Source: Leptolyngbya sp. SIOISBB (GTDB taxonomy: Bacteria > Cyanobacteriota > Cyanobacteriia > Phormidesmidales > Phormidesmidaceae). From it: a stretch of DNA of 64,000 nt. Location of the stretch: positions 248,001 through 312,000 of the forward strand of contig JAAHII010000002.1 in NCBI GenBank assembly GCA_010671905.1, written 5' to 3'. A program made the translations under genes and the position numbers. Positions 37,102 to 48,300 of this stretch are shown here, in pieces; position 1 is the first letter of the stretch; each line of letters opens with the position of its first letter. The notes below the pieces were generated by a model. It did no database searches. It saw only the letters and a program-made list of their open reading frames with translations, and had not been told where the DNA came from.

Positions 37102-37284
37102 TTGGGTGATTACAGCGGGCTGTCGGGTGGTGATGTTTTCCCCGGTGAACCCCGGCCGGGACGTGTTATTGACCTGCTGGAAATTGAGCTGGAACTGCCC
37201 AGTGACCAGGCAATCCGTGAGGTGATGGCGAAGGAGGCCCAGCGCCAGGGGCTGCAATTATCGCGATCGGAACGCCACCGTTAG
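37102..37284 (+). CDS. Small hypothetical protein
   Basis: A 60-residue frame contains GDVFPGEPRPGRVIDLLEIE and LPSDQAIREVMAKEAQRQGL. The second half is a charged helix. It is followed 14 bases later by another small frame on the same strand, which suggests a short two-gene unit. I do not recognise the family. The exact start is uncertain. Confidence 0.4.
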   Translation: MGDYSGLSGGDVFPGEPRPGRVIDLLEIELELPSDQAIREVMAKEAQRQGLQLSRSERHR

Positions 37285-37298
37285 CGGGGCGGAACCCA

Positions 37299-37547
37299 AT
37301 GCTAGCGCGAAAGGTGGTCCGTCAGCGGCGATTAGGGCTGAAGCATCAACGGCCTGAACATCATCAATACGTCGTGATGATGCCGATTATCATTTCTGCG
37401 CTGATGGCCTTCGGCATTGTCCGCTTCATTGGCATGGGGACGCAGAATAAGAGCCTCTACATCTTCGGCAGGACGGCGCTGGTGAGTGGAATGGCGTTGA
37501 AGCAGTTGGGCAGTTTAAGAGTGACCAGGAAGCGGTTAGAACGATGA
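37299..37547 (+). CDS. Small membrane protein, hypothetical
   Basis: An 82-residue frame starts MLARKVVRQRRLGLKHQRPE, then has a hydrophobic helix (VVMMPIIISALMAFGIVRFI) and a basic C-terminus ending TRKRLER. One or two membrane segments are likely. It directly follows another small frame. No family recognised. Confidence 0.4.
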   Translation: MLARKVVRQRRLGLKHQRPEHHQYVVMMPIIISALMAFGIVRFIGMGTQNKSLYIFGRTALVSGMALKQLGSLRVTRKRLER

Positions 37548-37590
37548 TCTTTGGTAGAGAGATTCAAAAATCATCTAACGATTCCCAATG

Positions 37591-38262
37591 TCAACAACGA
37601 TCACCGATTGAAACTAATGGGTTTAGCTCTACTTCATCGGGGCAGGTATGGGATGCATAATTTTTCTGTAATTCATCCAGTGATTTTCCATAGATTCGCT
37701 TTTTCTGGCATTTTTCGCTCTTTGACCAAAAGCCGCGACCAATCAGAGAAACAGCTAGGTGCATGAGGCGAATTCGCCAGAGCGATGCATTATTTTGCTG
37801 GCTAAGCTGAATGGCAGTCGTGTACGTTACATCGGCCAATAAGTCATCGGCTTCCTTTTTAGAAAGCTCCTTTTTCCCTAGCTGACCATCTTCAATTAGA
37901 AATGCATGACCAAAAGCATAGGCAAAGTCGTGAATAACGGCTCCATTGTTCCAAGGTCCCCACTGAATCCACCATATCCAGCGTGGAATACTGGCTAAGT
38001 CGTAGATGAAGCCTTGGGGGATACCCCATGTTTGCCCTAGATGATCTTCGTAGACCCACCAAGCACCGAGAGAAAATGTTTTGTCACCTGCGGTAATTAG
38101 AAGTTCTGGTTTACCTAAGCAAATAACCTTTCCTAATTTTGGAATATACATATTTGGATTGAGCCTTCTAAGAGTTATGGAAATAAATTTTGTCCGTTGT
38201 GACTTTCCTTGTATAGCCTCTACAAAAGGAGGATTCCTCATTACGGAGGAAGCGTTCCTCAT
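37591..38262 (-). CDS. DUF1353 family protein
   Basis: The protein of up to 223 residues contains GIPQGFIYDLASIPRWIWWI, then NNGAVIHDFAYAFGHAF and KKEADDLLADVT, which is the DUF1353 pattern (G-P-GF-TDLASIPR, then A-V-HD, then AD). The family is common in phages and prophages and its role is unknown. Start is uncertain: ATGs at 38262, 38238 and 38151 are all possible, and the last gives a protein without the unusual N-terminal extension. It neighbours remnants of mobile elements, consistent with transfer. Confidence 0.75.
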   Translation of the reverse strand: MRNASSVMRNPPFVEAIQGKSQRTKFISITLRRLNPNMYIPKLGKVICLGKPELLITAGDKTFSLGAWWVYEDHLGQTWGIPQGFIYDLASIPRWIWWIQWGPWNNGAVIHDFAYAFGHAFLIEDGQLGKKELSKKEADDLLADVTYTTAIQLSQQNNASLWRIRLMHLAVSLIGRGFWSKSEKCQKKRIYGKSLDELQKNYASHTCPDEVELNPLVSIGDRC

Positions 38263-38399
38263 ATCAACACTCCAGACAGTTTTTTAAGGGCAACGGTGGA
38301 ATGCGGGTTTCAGGACTCTTGCGTAGCTGTTCAGCTAACGAAAAATCAAGGTTTTCAGAGCTTGTTTGGAAAAGTGTCCGGATTATTGTCATATAGCCA

Positions 38400-38530
38400 C
38401 TATCGAATCGCTTCGGCCGCCACCTCATCCGACTCATATCCTAACGGACTCATGACGATGACCTTGCCATTCACTAGCTCCATGCGATAGTCGGGATGCG
38501 CTGCTTGAAATGCTTTCAAGTCGGTATCAG
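38400..38530 (-). pseudogene. Uma2 N-terminal fragment
   Basis: On the minus strand, ADTDLKAFQAAHPDYRMELV then NGKVIVMSPLGYESDEVAAE and a TAG at 38400-38402 match the N-terminal 40 residues of a Uma2 protein. The catalytic part is missing and no start codon is present. It abuts the left side of the IS21 element, which probably cut it. Confidence 0.7.
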
Positions 38531-38683
38531 CTAGCGACTATTAGATGACAATGACATCGGCGGGTAAGCCCTGCCGACGACAGCTACCGAGACGGGTTGA
38601 GAGCGACGTTCTCCATCCCTTGTTCCAGCTATCGCCCTAAAAAAGACACTGAAGGCGTTTTCCCAAGAAGTGGGGAAGCCTCC

Positions 38684-40160
38684 AGTGCCCAAACAAACGA
38701 TTCAAAGTTATCAAATCAGAGTGTATATGAACGCCCGAGAGCTCGGTTTAACGCAGAGCGATGCAGCTTCGATTGCCGAATTTTCGGACCGCACCGGCCA
38801 GCGCATTGAGGCCGGAACGCATCAACCCAATCGCGGTCGGGTGCGGGACTGGCGCACCAGCGCTGACCCGCTCGCGGGGGTATGGGAAGAAGAACTTGAA
38901 CCGATGCTGAGACGGGAGCCACGGCTAAAGCCGACAACACTGTTCGAGTATTTGCAAGAGCGTTATCCAGGACAATATCCCCAAGTGCTGCGGACCGTGC
39001 AACGGCGCGTTCGAACCTGGAAAGCATTGCATGGCGAAGCCCCGGAAGTCATGTTCGAGCTGCGCCACGAGCCTGGTGTGATGGGCATCTCCGACTTTAC
39101 TGAGCTAAAAGGGGTGGAGATCACTATCAGCGGAAAGCCATTTGAGCATCTGCTCTATCACTACCGTTTGGCCTACAGTGGCTGGCGTTATGCCCAAGTG
39201 ATTCAAGGCGGCGAGAGCTTCATCGCCTTGTCGGAAGGGCTACAGAATGCCCTATTTGCCAGTGGCGGCGCGCCCCAAGAGCATCGCACGGATAGCCTCA
39301 GTGCGGCCTATCGCAATACCGGTGGCAAGGGCACAAACCGTTGACACGCCTCTATGACGACCTGTGTCACCACTATCGTCTGAGACCGACGCGCAACAAC
39401 AAAGGGATTGCTCATGAGAATGGTGCGATTGAATCGCCTCACGGTCATCTCAAGAACCGCATTACCCAGGCGCTCTACCTTCGCGGCAGCCGTGACTTTG
39501 CTAGCGTGAGCGACTATCAAGCCTTCATTAACAGCATTGTCGCCAAGCTCAACCAGCAGCATCAGGCCAAGTTTGCCGAAGAGCAGAAGCATCTGCAGCC
39601 CTTACCGCCCAAACGGGTGGCCGACTACGAAGTCCTCACTGCCAGGGTCAGCAGTCGCAGCACCATTGATGTGCGTTGCATTCTCTACACCGTGCCGTCC
39701 CGATTGATTGGTCGCCAGCTTGAACTCCATCTCTACCATGACCGCATCTGTGGCTATCTCGAACGCCAGGTCGTCGTGGAACTGCCGCGCCTGCGTGTCA
39801 CCGCCAAAGACAAACGCCGCGCTCGGTGCATCAACTATCGTCACGTCATTGAAGGGGCTCAGGCGTAAACCCAGAGCCTTTATCTACTGCACCTGGCAGC
39901 AAGACTTATTACCCAATGCCCCTTACCGGCAGTTGTGGCAACAGCTTCAAGCTGACTTTGATATCGATAGCGCCGCCGTCCTGATGGTGGAAGCGCTCTA
40001 CATTGCCGCTACTCAGGACAAAGAATCTGCTGTCGCCGAGTATCTAGTGGCTCAGTTGGCTGCTGGCACCCTAACTTTATCTACCTTGCAACGACACTTT
40101 CAGCTCTTGAAGGAAACGACTCTACCGACTGTGCAGGTGCAACAACATGACTTGAAAGAC
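38684..40160 (+). pseudogene. istA: IS21-family transposase IstA, frameshifted twice
   Basis: IstA is the DDE transposase of IS21 elements. The first segment has an N-terminal HTH region and GVMGISDFTELKGVEITISG (first Asp), then after a missing base near 39341 the second reads YDDLCHHYRLRPTRNNKGIA and GAIESPHGHLKNRI (catalytic Glu). After an extra G in the run at 39854-39857 a third segment RRKPRAFIYCTWQQDLLPN continues toward istB. The combined protein would be about 500 residues. With two shifts it is not functional unless these are sequencing errors. Start taken at the first ATG before KQTIQSYQIRVYM is uncertain. The terminal inverted repeats were not located. Confidence 0.82.
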
Positions 40161-40161
40161 T

Positions 40162-40959
40162 ATGACCAACTCCTCCAGCCAGACGCCGCAATTGAGTCCC
40201 TACCAGAGTCTCAGCCTCCACCTCAAACGCTTGCGCCTCTCCCACATGCTCCAGCATTGGGAGACCCTGGAACATCAGGCCATGCAAGAACACTGGTCTT
40301 ACGCTCAATTCTTGCTGGCACTTTGCGAATTGGAGGTGGACCGACGCTGGAGTGTGCGCCTCAAACGTGCCCTGCAAGAGGCTCAACTGCCCGCCGCCAA
40401 AACGGTTTCCAACTTTGACTGGGAACATGTCCCGAAGCTCAATCCCGCTCCTTTGATGCAACTGGCCACCGATGCTGGTTGGCTAGAGAGAGCCGAAAAC
40501 TGTTTAATCTTCGGGCCTTCCGGGGTGGGGAAGACCCATTTGGCGGCAGCCCTGGCGCGGGCTATCGTCGAACTGGGTAAACGGGCGAAATTCTTCACGG
40601 CTACCGCTCTGGTGCAACAACTACAGCAGGCCAAACTCCAGTTGCAACTGCCCGCTTTGCTCAAAAAGCTGGACCGATTTGACTTGCTCGTCATTGATGA
40701 CCTCGGCTACGTCAAAAAGTCGGAGGCCGAAACCTCGGTCCTCTTTGAGCTGATTGCCCATCGCTACGAACGGCGCAGTCTTCTCATCACGGCCAATCAG
40801 CCCTTCAGTCAATGGGACACCATCTTTGCTGATGACATGATGACCGTCGCGGCGGTAGATCGCCTCGTGCATCATGCCTTGATTGTCGAAATCCATACCG
40901 ATAGCTATCGCAAACGCGCGGCCGCCTCTCGCTCAACTGCAGCCAATCCTTCAGACTGA
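40162..40959 (+). CDS. istB: IS21-like helper ATPase IstB
   Basis: The 265-residue protein has a Walker A motif LIFGPSGVGKTHLAAALARA (about 115-134), a Walker B LLVIDDLGYVKKSE (about 177-190), and sensor region SLLITANQPFSQWDTIF, as in DnaC-like AAA+ ATPases of IS21. IstB assembles with IstA for transposition and target selection. It overlaps the end of istA. The gene itself is intact, but its partner is frameshifted. Confidence 0.93.
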   Translation: MTNSSSQTPQLSPYQSLSLHLKRLRLSHMLQHWETLEHQAMQEHWSYAQFLLALCELEVDRRWSVRLKRALQEAQLPAAKTVSNFDWEHVPKLNPAPLMQLATDAGWLERAENCLIFGPSGVGKTHLAAALARAIVELGKRAKFFTATALVQQLQQAKLQLQLPALLKKLDRFDLLVIDDLGYVKKSEAETSVLFELIAHRYERRSLLITANQPFSQWDTIFADDMMTVAAVDRLVHHALIVEIHTDSYRKRAAASRSTAANPSD

Positions 40960-41457
40960 GCTTAGCGGCATTAGCGATCATCGTTGTCGTTTCGATCATT
41001 GCTGTCGCGACAAGAGGACAATGCCGTTGCCGATCGCGCTCGCGGATCCTCACACTCGACTATCTAGCTGTCGCGTCACGCTAAACGCTTGACATTCAAT
41101 AAGCGACGTTGAGATCTCTAAAGAAGGTTTCGTTGCCACCATAAGGCTATCTAAACGATAGCCGTCACCATTCAGCGATTGCCCCTTCAGCTGTACTCAT
41201 TTCTACGCAAAACTGAGCAAGACCGCGTAGAAAAGTAGCGCAGATTTTAGGTCAGCATTTTTGGGAGAGTCTTGAAGCCTTTTTGGAGAGGGGGCTCGCA
41301 GCCTGAACAGCTGCTCTATAGTCAGCTGTACTACATCGAAAAAGCTCAACAATGAAAGGCAACACGACTGAGAAAGGGCAACAGTTTGAAGAAGTCTTAT
41401 CCTTTTTGTCCTGTACTTAGTCCGTGGATAGGTTAATCCGCTTTAGCAAAGGCTTGG
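40960..41457. other. IS21 right end and non-coding region
   Basis: No gene is visible in these 498 bases. Several TGTCG motifs in the first 130 bases, such as TAGCTGTCGCG near 41069, mirror CGACAGCTA near 38579 on the other side of istA. They probably belong to the IS21 terminal repeats, but the precise ends cannot be fixed by eye. Confidence 0.4.
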
Positions 41458-42325
41458 TCAACGACTTATCGAAAGGGTTGTCCTGATTGAATCAGTTTGC
41501 GCATGCGATCCTTCAATACGAACCACTGATATACCCTTCGCGAAGGCTTCGCCTACAATCGGATGCAAGTCGGGTGAGTAAGGCGGTAGATACAACAGAT
41601 GACAACCGGCTTGGCGAATCAAGGCTTCGATGCGCCCCCCTTTATGAAACGAGGCGTTGTCACAGATAATCACACTGCCCGCTGGTAGCTGTTTCAGTAA
41701 TCCCTTCTCTCGCCAAGTTTCGACTACAGCGCCGTGGCCATAGCCGTCATCGGTCATTGGCACCATCAGTTAATGCTGATGCCAAGCTGCAATGAAGCTG
41801 ACTCGCTCAGTGCGAGACCCACGTCGTTCAGCTTCCAAGCGTTTGCCTTTGGCACACCAGCCATCGCCATAGTCTTCGGTATCATCGATACCCGCCTCAT
41901 CAAGGTATACCCGTTGATGGTCTTCGAATTCCGCTAAGTCTGCTAAGTACGCTTGGCGCTCGGCCCCGCTCCGTTCTCGGTAGGCTTAGGTCTTTTTTTG
42001 CGTAAATCCGAGGTGTTTCAAGGCCCACCCAATGGTGTCTTCGCTAATCCCATCGGGTCATAACTGCGCCATTTCTGCCTGCGTTTTATCCCCATGAGTT
42101 TCGGCAAAGGCAGGAAAGGCTGGCCAGTCTGTGTTCTTATGGCTGTGACCACACTGATACCCTTGTTTGGCGGCAAGCTCACCCGTTTCCCGATACGGCC
42201 GTCGCCAACTCTTGAGAGTCCTCCGGGCAATGCCAAAGAGATGTCTCACTGAGGTGACAGAGTGGCCAGCTTCAACGGTGGCCAAGGCTTTCTTGAGTAA
42301 GTCGGTGCTGTAGGGGGCTGACATC
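41458..42325 (-). pseudogene. IS630 family transposase, dead
   Basis: Starting at 42325 the minus strand encodes the HTH region (LLKKALATVEAGHSVTSVRH), then in the same region ALKHLGFTQKKT, VYLDEAGIDDTEDYGYGW (first catalytic Asp), SVIICDNASFHKGGRIEAL (second Asp) and LLYLPPYSPDLHPI, after which the expected catalytic Glu region is replaced. In-frame stops occur after MAQL (42058), after QKKT and after AAWHQH. This is multiple independent decay, not a single indel. The IS630-type HTH fragment at 27288-27407 is a different copy. Confidence 0.85.
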
Positions 42326-42339
42326 GGAAAATCGCTCAA

Positions 42340-42642
42340 GGAAGCTCTAGTCTAGCTGGCCTGTCCTGACTACGGATTGCTATATTGATTGTCAGACCAG
42401 CCTCTGGCGTTGACAATGGACATTAAGACCCAAAAGAGCTTTTCAAAGAGAGAAGACTCAATCGAAAGTTGTCTTATAACATCGACGAAACTCTTATACA
42501 TAGGGAACCCTTGCCTTTTGTCAATGAGATTGCACCTTCGTCATTAGCAAAGACATTGAAATGCCCCCCGCTTGAAGCCTGCGAAGTGGATAGCGCTGAT
42601 GATGCCGTTGGCTAGCACACCTCCAGGCAGAGTTTTGGAAGC
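42340..42642. other. Non-coding region after the CHAT gene
   Basis: There is no gene and no clear signal in these roughly 300 bases between the end of the CHAT gene and the dead IS630 element. No strong hairpin with a T-run could be identified that would end the six-gene minus-strand block. Confidence 0.4.
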
Positions 42643-45309
42643 TCAAAGCCAATTGCCAATGAGCGTGTAGGGTGCCCAGAAGAAGGGATGAGCAAACGCT
42701 TCAGATTGGCGGAGAAACTCTTGGGAACGACGCAGGGCCTCGCCTTTAGTAACCGTTGTATCCGTCAGTTCTTGATAAAATCGCTCCATGAAAGCAACTG
42801 TGGCTTCGTCGCTAACGGGCCATAAGGTGGCAATCATGCTTCGGGCACCGGCTCGGAAAGCAACCCCAGCAATACCCAAAGCGGCGCGATCGTCGCCTGT
42901 TGCGGTCTGACACGCACTGAGAACCAATAACTCAATGGCCTCCTGTCCGGTCAGATCTGGGCTTTGTAGCAAGTCCTGCAATTCATTCACATTGATTTGA
43001 TAATCGCTTGCCTCCTCGGAGGGCCAGGTCACAATAAACGTATCCTCCGCCCTGGAGCTAAATTGTCCGTGGGTGGCTAGATGAACAATGGGGTAGTAAC
43101 TGCTTTGGAGAGCTGATTGAACATCTGTCTTGGTAAATGCTTGATTGAGTAAAATCGTGCTGTCAGGGACTTGATCGCGAACGGCTTCTAATTCTTCAGA
43201 AACGCCTGGAAGTTCAGGAAAGTCTCTTGAAACCCTGTCTGAAAGTCCTGCGGCCAATGCTTTGAGTTCGCCTCGCTGCAGCGGTTGAGGATTAATCAGC
43301 TGCAGCCCTGGACTAAGCGCAACACTATACTTCTCGACCAGGTATTGTTCCCCATCATGAAGTATCGCCATGGGAACATTGCGTAAGGGGCCATCGAGAA
43401 TAAATGCAATCGTTTCAATCTCACCCTCACTTTGGGCCAAATAGGGTTCAGCAGATCGCAGCAACCAATCGTAGATTTTCTGGGATAGTGGAAGCAGAAC
43501 ATCTGTTCTGAAACGTCCGCGTTCAACGGGATCTTCGACTAAAACCTTTTTCAATTGATCCAGAGTCGTTTCCAGCTCATTCTCATCCAGATTTGTAGTG
43601 TAGTGGTGCAAGGACTGGTCAGGTAACCTGAGAATGACCTCAACCCGATTTTCCAGAAGGATGGAATAGACGAGTGCCGTTTTAGGGTCGATCGCATCGG
43701 CGACCACGGGGGTGACTTCTAGGCAAGCTTGCTTGAAGAAATCATCTAGCTCAGCCACTTGCAGGGACTCAATGACCTCACGGGCTTTTTCTAAACCTTC
43801 TGAGTCAGCATCAGCATCAGCATTTTGCAGCAGCAGGGACACCAATTCACGGTAAACAGGCTCGACGCCTTCTCGGAAAGAAAACTGTATGTCCGTATTG
43901 ATCACGGCAAGATCTTGACGAATGGCTTGAAGTGAATTAACAGCTTCAAGGTAAGCCGCGATCGCCCCTGGGGTCTTTCCTTGCACGTTGAGGATGCGGC
44001 CTAACTGCCATTGCCAGCGGTAGGCAACATCGGCTGGCGTCGTTAGCTTTTGAGTTAAGCCTAAGGCTTGCTCGGTCAAGGTTTGAGCGTCAGACCATTG
44101 CTCGGTTTGTTCGTATAGATTTCCTAGATAGCCCAACGCATAGGATTCAGCCCGCACGTCTCCGAGGTCTCTGGCCTGTTGTCTAACCTGGGCTAACAGC
44201 TGGGCGATCATGGGCAAATCAGCCACGCCTTGGGTGGTTTGTTGCCTGAGTTTGATTAAGCTTTGGGCAAAACTCATTTTGGCATACAAGCCAGTGTGAC
44301 TGGGGGGCAGTTGCTCCACCTGGTCATAAATTTGCGACCACAATTGTCGGGGATTATTGAGTTCTCCCAATTCAAGGGACATCGCTAGCTGGTTGACTTG
44401 AGCCTGGAAACGGTCAGTATCGTTGGTAGCGGTCTCTGCAGCTCTTTCGTAAAAAGCGAAGGCTTCTCGGTGGTGACCGCCTATACGCGCCGTATTCCCC
44501 AGGCTAAATTGAGCTGCACTAATGTCTGGAGACGATTCAAGGGCTTCAGCAATGGCCAGGCTTTTTTCCAAAGCCGCCTGAGCGTCTTCTAGTTGACCGA
44601 TTAAGCGGAGCGTATTGCCCAAGTTGTATAGACCCACTGCTTTCATCAAGGAGTTGGGCTGGGTTGCTAGTTGAGCGTCAACGTCTTCTAGAGTGACCTG
44701 AGCCCGACGATAGAATCCTAAGGCGCGCAATGCCTGGGCTTGGTTAATCAGGCTCTGGACAACGCCTGTATCTTCTTCTAACTGGCGGTAAAGGGTTGTG
44801 GCTTGCTCCCAGGTGTTTAAGGCTTGTTGTGCCTGCCCTTGAGCGAGTTGCAGCCCAGCCTGGGTGTTAAGCGCTTGGGCTAAGATGCGAGATCGCCCTG
44901 CAGTGGGGGCTACAGCATCCAGCAGATCGAGGCTGGCAGTAACGGAGGCTTGGGCTTCAGAAAGTTGATCTAGCTCTTGATACGCCAGGGCGATGTTGCT
45001 TAACACCATGGCTTGATTCAGCCCATCCCCTTGGACGCGGTAGGCATCTTCGGCCTGTTGCCACACGGTTAATGCCGCTTGCCATTGCCCATCGCGATAA
45101 TATTGTCGACCTTGCTGCACCCATTGATTGGTCTCACTGGCTGGGGTTTGGGTCGTGGAGAAGGTGGGCTCTGCTGCCTGAACCTGGATGAAGGAAGCAT
45201 TGGCAGGCAGTCTGAGCCAACTCAGCCCGATGACCAACAATAGGGCACTGGCCCCCAGACCAAGCAATTTGAAATATTTTTGTAGAAGCGTTGATCGGTT
45301 GCTTGCCAT
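42643..45309 (-). CDS. Exported TPR-CHAT caspase-like protease
   Basis: CHAT proteins are caspase-fold proteases. The ATG at 45309 has GGAGG seven bases upstream and gives 888 residues, starting with a signal anchor (LLGLGASALLLVIGLSWLRL, about 20-40). Residues about 60-480 are TPR repeats, followed by a helical region and the CHAT domain (about 590-885). The catalytic pair is visible: His in YPIVHLATHGQFSS (about 746) and Cys in LLVLSACQTATGDDRAALG (about 799). The domain ends with ALRRSQEFLR and FFWAPYTLIGNW. It is the last gene of a minus-strand set encoding a two-partner secretion system. Its predicted location outside the cytoplasm suggests it works on exported proteins. Confidence 0.92.
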   Translation of the reverse strand: MASNRSTLLQKYFKLLGLGASALLLVIGLSWLRLPANASFIQVQAAEPTFSTTQTPASETNQWVQQGRQYYRDGQWQAALTVWQQAEDAYRVQGDGLNQAMVLSNIALAYQELDQLSEAQASVTASLDLLDAVAPTAGRSRILAQALNTQAGLQLAQGQAQQALNTWEQATTLYRQLEEDTGVVQSLINQAQALRALGFYRRAQVTLEDVDAQLATQPNSLMKAVGLYNLGNTLRLIGQLEDAQAALEKSLAIAEALESSPDISAAQFSLGNTARIGGHHREAFAFYERAAETATNDTDRFQAQVNQLAMSLELGELNNPRQLWSQIYDQVEQLPPSHTGLYAKMSFAQSLIKLRQQTTQGVADLPMIAQLLAQVRQQARDLGDVRAESYALGYLGNLYEQTEQWSDAQTLTEQALGLTQKLTTPADVAYRWQWQLGRILNVQGKTPGAIAAYLEAVNSLQAIRQDLAVINTDIQFSFREGVEPVYRELVSLLLQNADADADSEGLEKAREVIESLQVAELDDFFKQACLEVTPVVADAIDPKTALVYSILLENRVEVILRLPDQSLHHYTTNLDENELETTLDQLKKVLVEDPVERGRFRTDVLLPLSQKIYDWLLRSAEPYLAQSEGEIETIAFILDGPLRNVPMAILHDGEQYLVEKYSVALSPGLQLINPQPLQRGELKALAAGLSDRVSRDFPELPGVSEELEAVRDQVPDSTILLNQAFTKTDVQSALQSSYYPIVHLATHGQFSSRAEDTFIVTWPSEEASDYQINVNELQDLLQSPDLTGQEAIELLVLSACQTATGDDRAALGIAGVAFRAGARSMIATLWPVSDEATVAFMERFYQELTDTTVTKGEALRRSQEFLRQSEAFAHPFFWAPYTLIGNWL

Positions 45310-45397
45310 GGGATTGCCCTCCAAGCCCGGCTTACCCTATGCCAATTATTCAACTCAGTTGCTTTAGCCTGCCAAAAGCTTTGCCAAATTTTGCACC

Positions 45398-48300
45398 TCA
45401 CGGCGCATGCAATACCGTCCCGTTACATTGCACGTGCTGTGGCGAGGGGTGATGGGGTACGGGGTACGGCTGAGCTAGGAAAGTCACCTGACCATCGGCA
45501 TCTTTAATGGCTCCTTGGGCTTCGATGATGGGGTCGGGTAACGCGGAAGTCGGTTCGTTAATGGCGGTATCCGTGGGGAAGTCTGAGGCTTCCGTGTCAG
45601 GCCCCAGATCGGTGAGGATTCTATCGCGGCTGAGAATATCGGTAGGGCTCGGCGGCAAGCCACCTCGTCCAGTGACGGTGAAGCTACTGGTGCCAACTGC
45701 AGCGGCAGAACAGCCGCGCTGAATTTGAGGTGAGGGAGAAAGGATGGGCAGTTCAACCAGTCCCTGGTTGGGATCAGGGGCAAGATTAGTGGTGATGATG
45801 TCCCCTGAAATACCCCGTTCAGAACTGGCACTGAGGTCACTGCTCATGTTACTTCGTAACTCATCAGTTGTCAGGTCGCTTTGTTCTGTAAACCCCAGTA
45901 GTCGGTTCGTTGTGATGGTGATGTTGCCGCCATTACCTGCGAAGGCATTGGCAATAATGTCGCTATTTTCATTGGGAACTGCAATCACAAAACCACCTCT
46001 GGCATCAATGTTGATATTGCCGCCATCTCCACCTCCCTCTTCTTCAGTCCCGGCAGTGGTGGAGATCAGACTACCCCGACGCAACAACACATCGCGAACC
46101 TGGAGATAGATATCGCCACCATTGCCCGAACTCGATTCAGCAATCATCCGACCCTGCTCATCCAGCCGAATAATTCCCCCCGAAAAGACTGTAATATCTC
46201 CGGCCTGCCCGGTACCCTCAGAGCTAACAAACAGACCACTTTCTGGGCCGAGATTAGAAATTCGTTCAGGAAATTGAGATACACGCTCCTGGAAATTCGG
46301 ATCAGTTCCTGAGATTAAAATTTGATCCGCTCCATGAATCCTGATATCACCTGCCCGTTCGCTCCCCTCTGTGATGGTTAGGAGTTGTCCCCCATTAAAC
46401 ACCTCCAGTGAATCGACATTGGCAATAATATCGCCCCCCTTCACATCTTCTCCACTGGTAGTTGTACTACTGATACGGGCATCTAGAACCGCACCGTCTG
46501 ACACTCGCAATGTCCTAGCATTAACGCGAATATTTCCACCATTGCCGGTAGCACCTGAGGATACATTGGTAAATGCCCCACTAGATTCTCCATCTGGGAA
46601 ACCATCGAAAAAGACGTCCTCTCGGGCATTAATGACGACACTTCCGGCATCACCTCGTCCATCTGTATCTGTTCGTAGCTGAGCGCCATCAAGTACGCTG
46701 AGGCTCCCCGCAGTGATTTGAATGTCTCCTCCTGTACCCTCTGCTCCGGCATCTATGTCAGTAAAAATTATACTTCTGGCTCCACGGAGTGTGATATCAC
46801 CAAGAGCGTTAATATTTACGCCGCCCGCAATGCCACGGCCACCAGGAAGCTCTTCAGATGTGCCGAGAATACTAGACTGCAACTGTGCCCCCTGAGAGAG
46901 AGTAAGGGAATCAGTGTTGATAGTAATTTTGCCTCCATCACCTACCCCTCCAGCCCTAATATTGCTAAAGATAGCGGTGCCAAAATCACTGAGAGAAACC
47001 GAATTGCGGGCATCAATGGTGACATCCCCTGCATTGCCTTCTCCTTCGGTATCTGTTTGTAGTTGAGCGCTATTGAGTAGGCTAAGGCTGCCAGTAAAGA
47101 TCTCTATGTCCCCGCCATCACCTACAGCACCTCGATCCACATCACTCAAAATGCCACCGTTATCGATTAAGACGAGATCGCCAGCTCTAATCACTACATT
47201 GCCTGCATTTCCATTTCCAGCAGACTGAACCTGCAAGGAGGAACCACCCGAAATATTGATGACTCGTGATCCAATATCAATATTTCCTCCATTGCCTGTA
47301 GCTCCTTGCCCAATACTGCTATTAATTTCAGAAGCTCCAGACATCGCAAGATAATCAGTGCCTCGAACCACAATGTTGCCAGCATTACCTAGACCTGCAT
47401 CAAAATCGCCTTCGACACCATCTACTAAGGTTTGTAGGCTTGCCCTATTTCTCATGGACACAGACTGAGCTTCAACCAATATATTCCCACCATTACCTCT
47501 TGCGGCTGCATTAGAAGCGTTTTCATTTCGTACATCACTAAACACAGAACTCCCATCCAAGACAACATCACCATTGGCTCGAATCATGATATTTCCGGCG
47601 TTCCCCATACCTGAAGTGCTAGTGCTAAGCCGTAAATTTCTTAAATCAGGTGTATTAGCTATATTTGGATCGTATGTATCAGTCAGAGAAATATTATGAC
47701 CGGCATCAAAAATAATTTCACCAACAACTTCATCAGATCCTCCTGCCCCTGAAAATCCACTCGTTACAACTAAACAACCGAATAGGCAAATGTACGAAAC
47801 ATCTGAAGTTAATTCAATATCTTCACCTGCTGTGATGTGAATACTACCAGGACTGCCCGATTGAAATGCCTGACTTGCAATGCTAGTCCTACTGTTATCG
47901 AAACTATTCTCGGGGTCATTCGTCGTCAGGAAAATATCTCTTCCCGCTCTGATAGATATCTCGCCGGCATCTCCACTTACGGTTGTAACAGACACAAATG
48001 TATTATTCAATTCGACAGTATCTTCCGCATTGATTCTGATATTTCCTGCATCTGCTCGTCCATTCTCTTGAACAGATGTTCCCGCATTCAGGATCGAGTC
48101 ATCAATTTCTAATGAATCACCGTTGATGATGATATTGCCAGCGTTCCCTACGCCATCGGTAGAAACTTTCAGCTGTGCTCCATTGAAACGCACTACCTCA
48201 TCCGCTAGCACAGTGATGTCCCCACCTGCACCTGAATCAGACGTGTTAGTGCGTATAGAGCTGTTTATTTCAACATTCTCACTAGAATCTAGAAAAACTG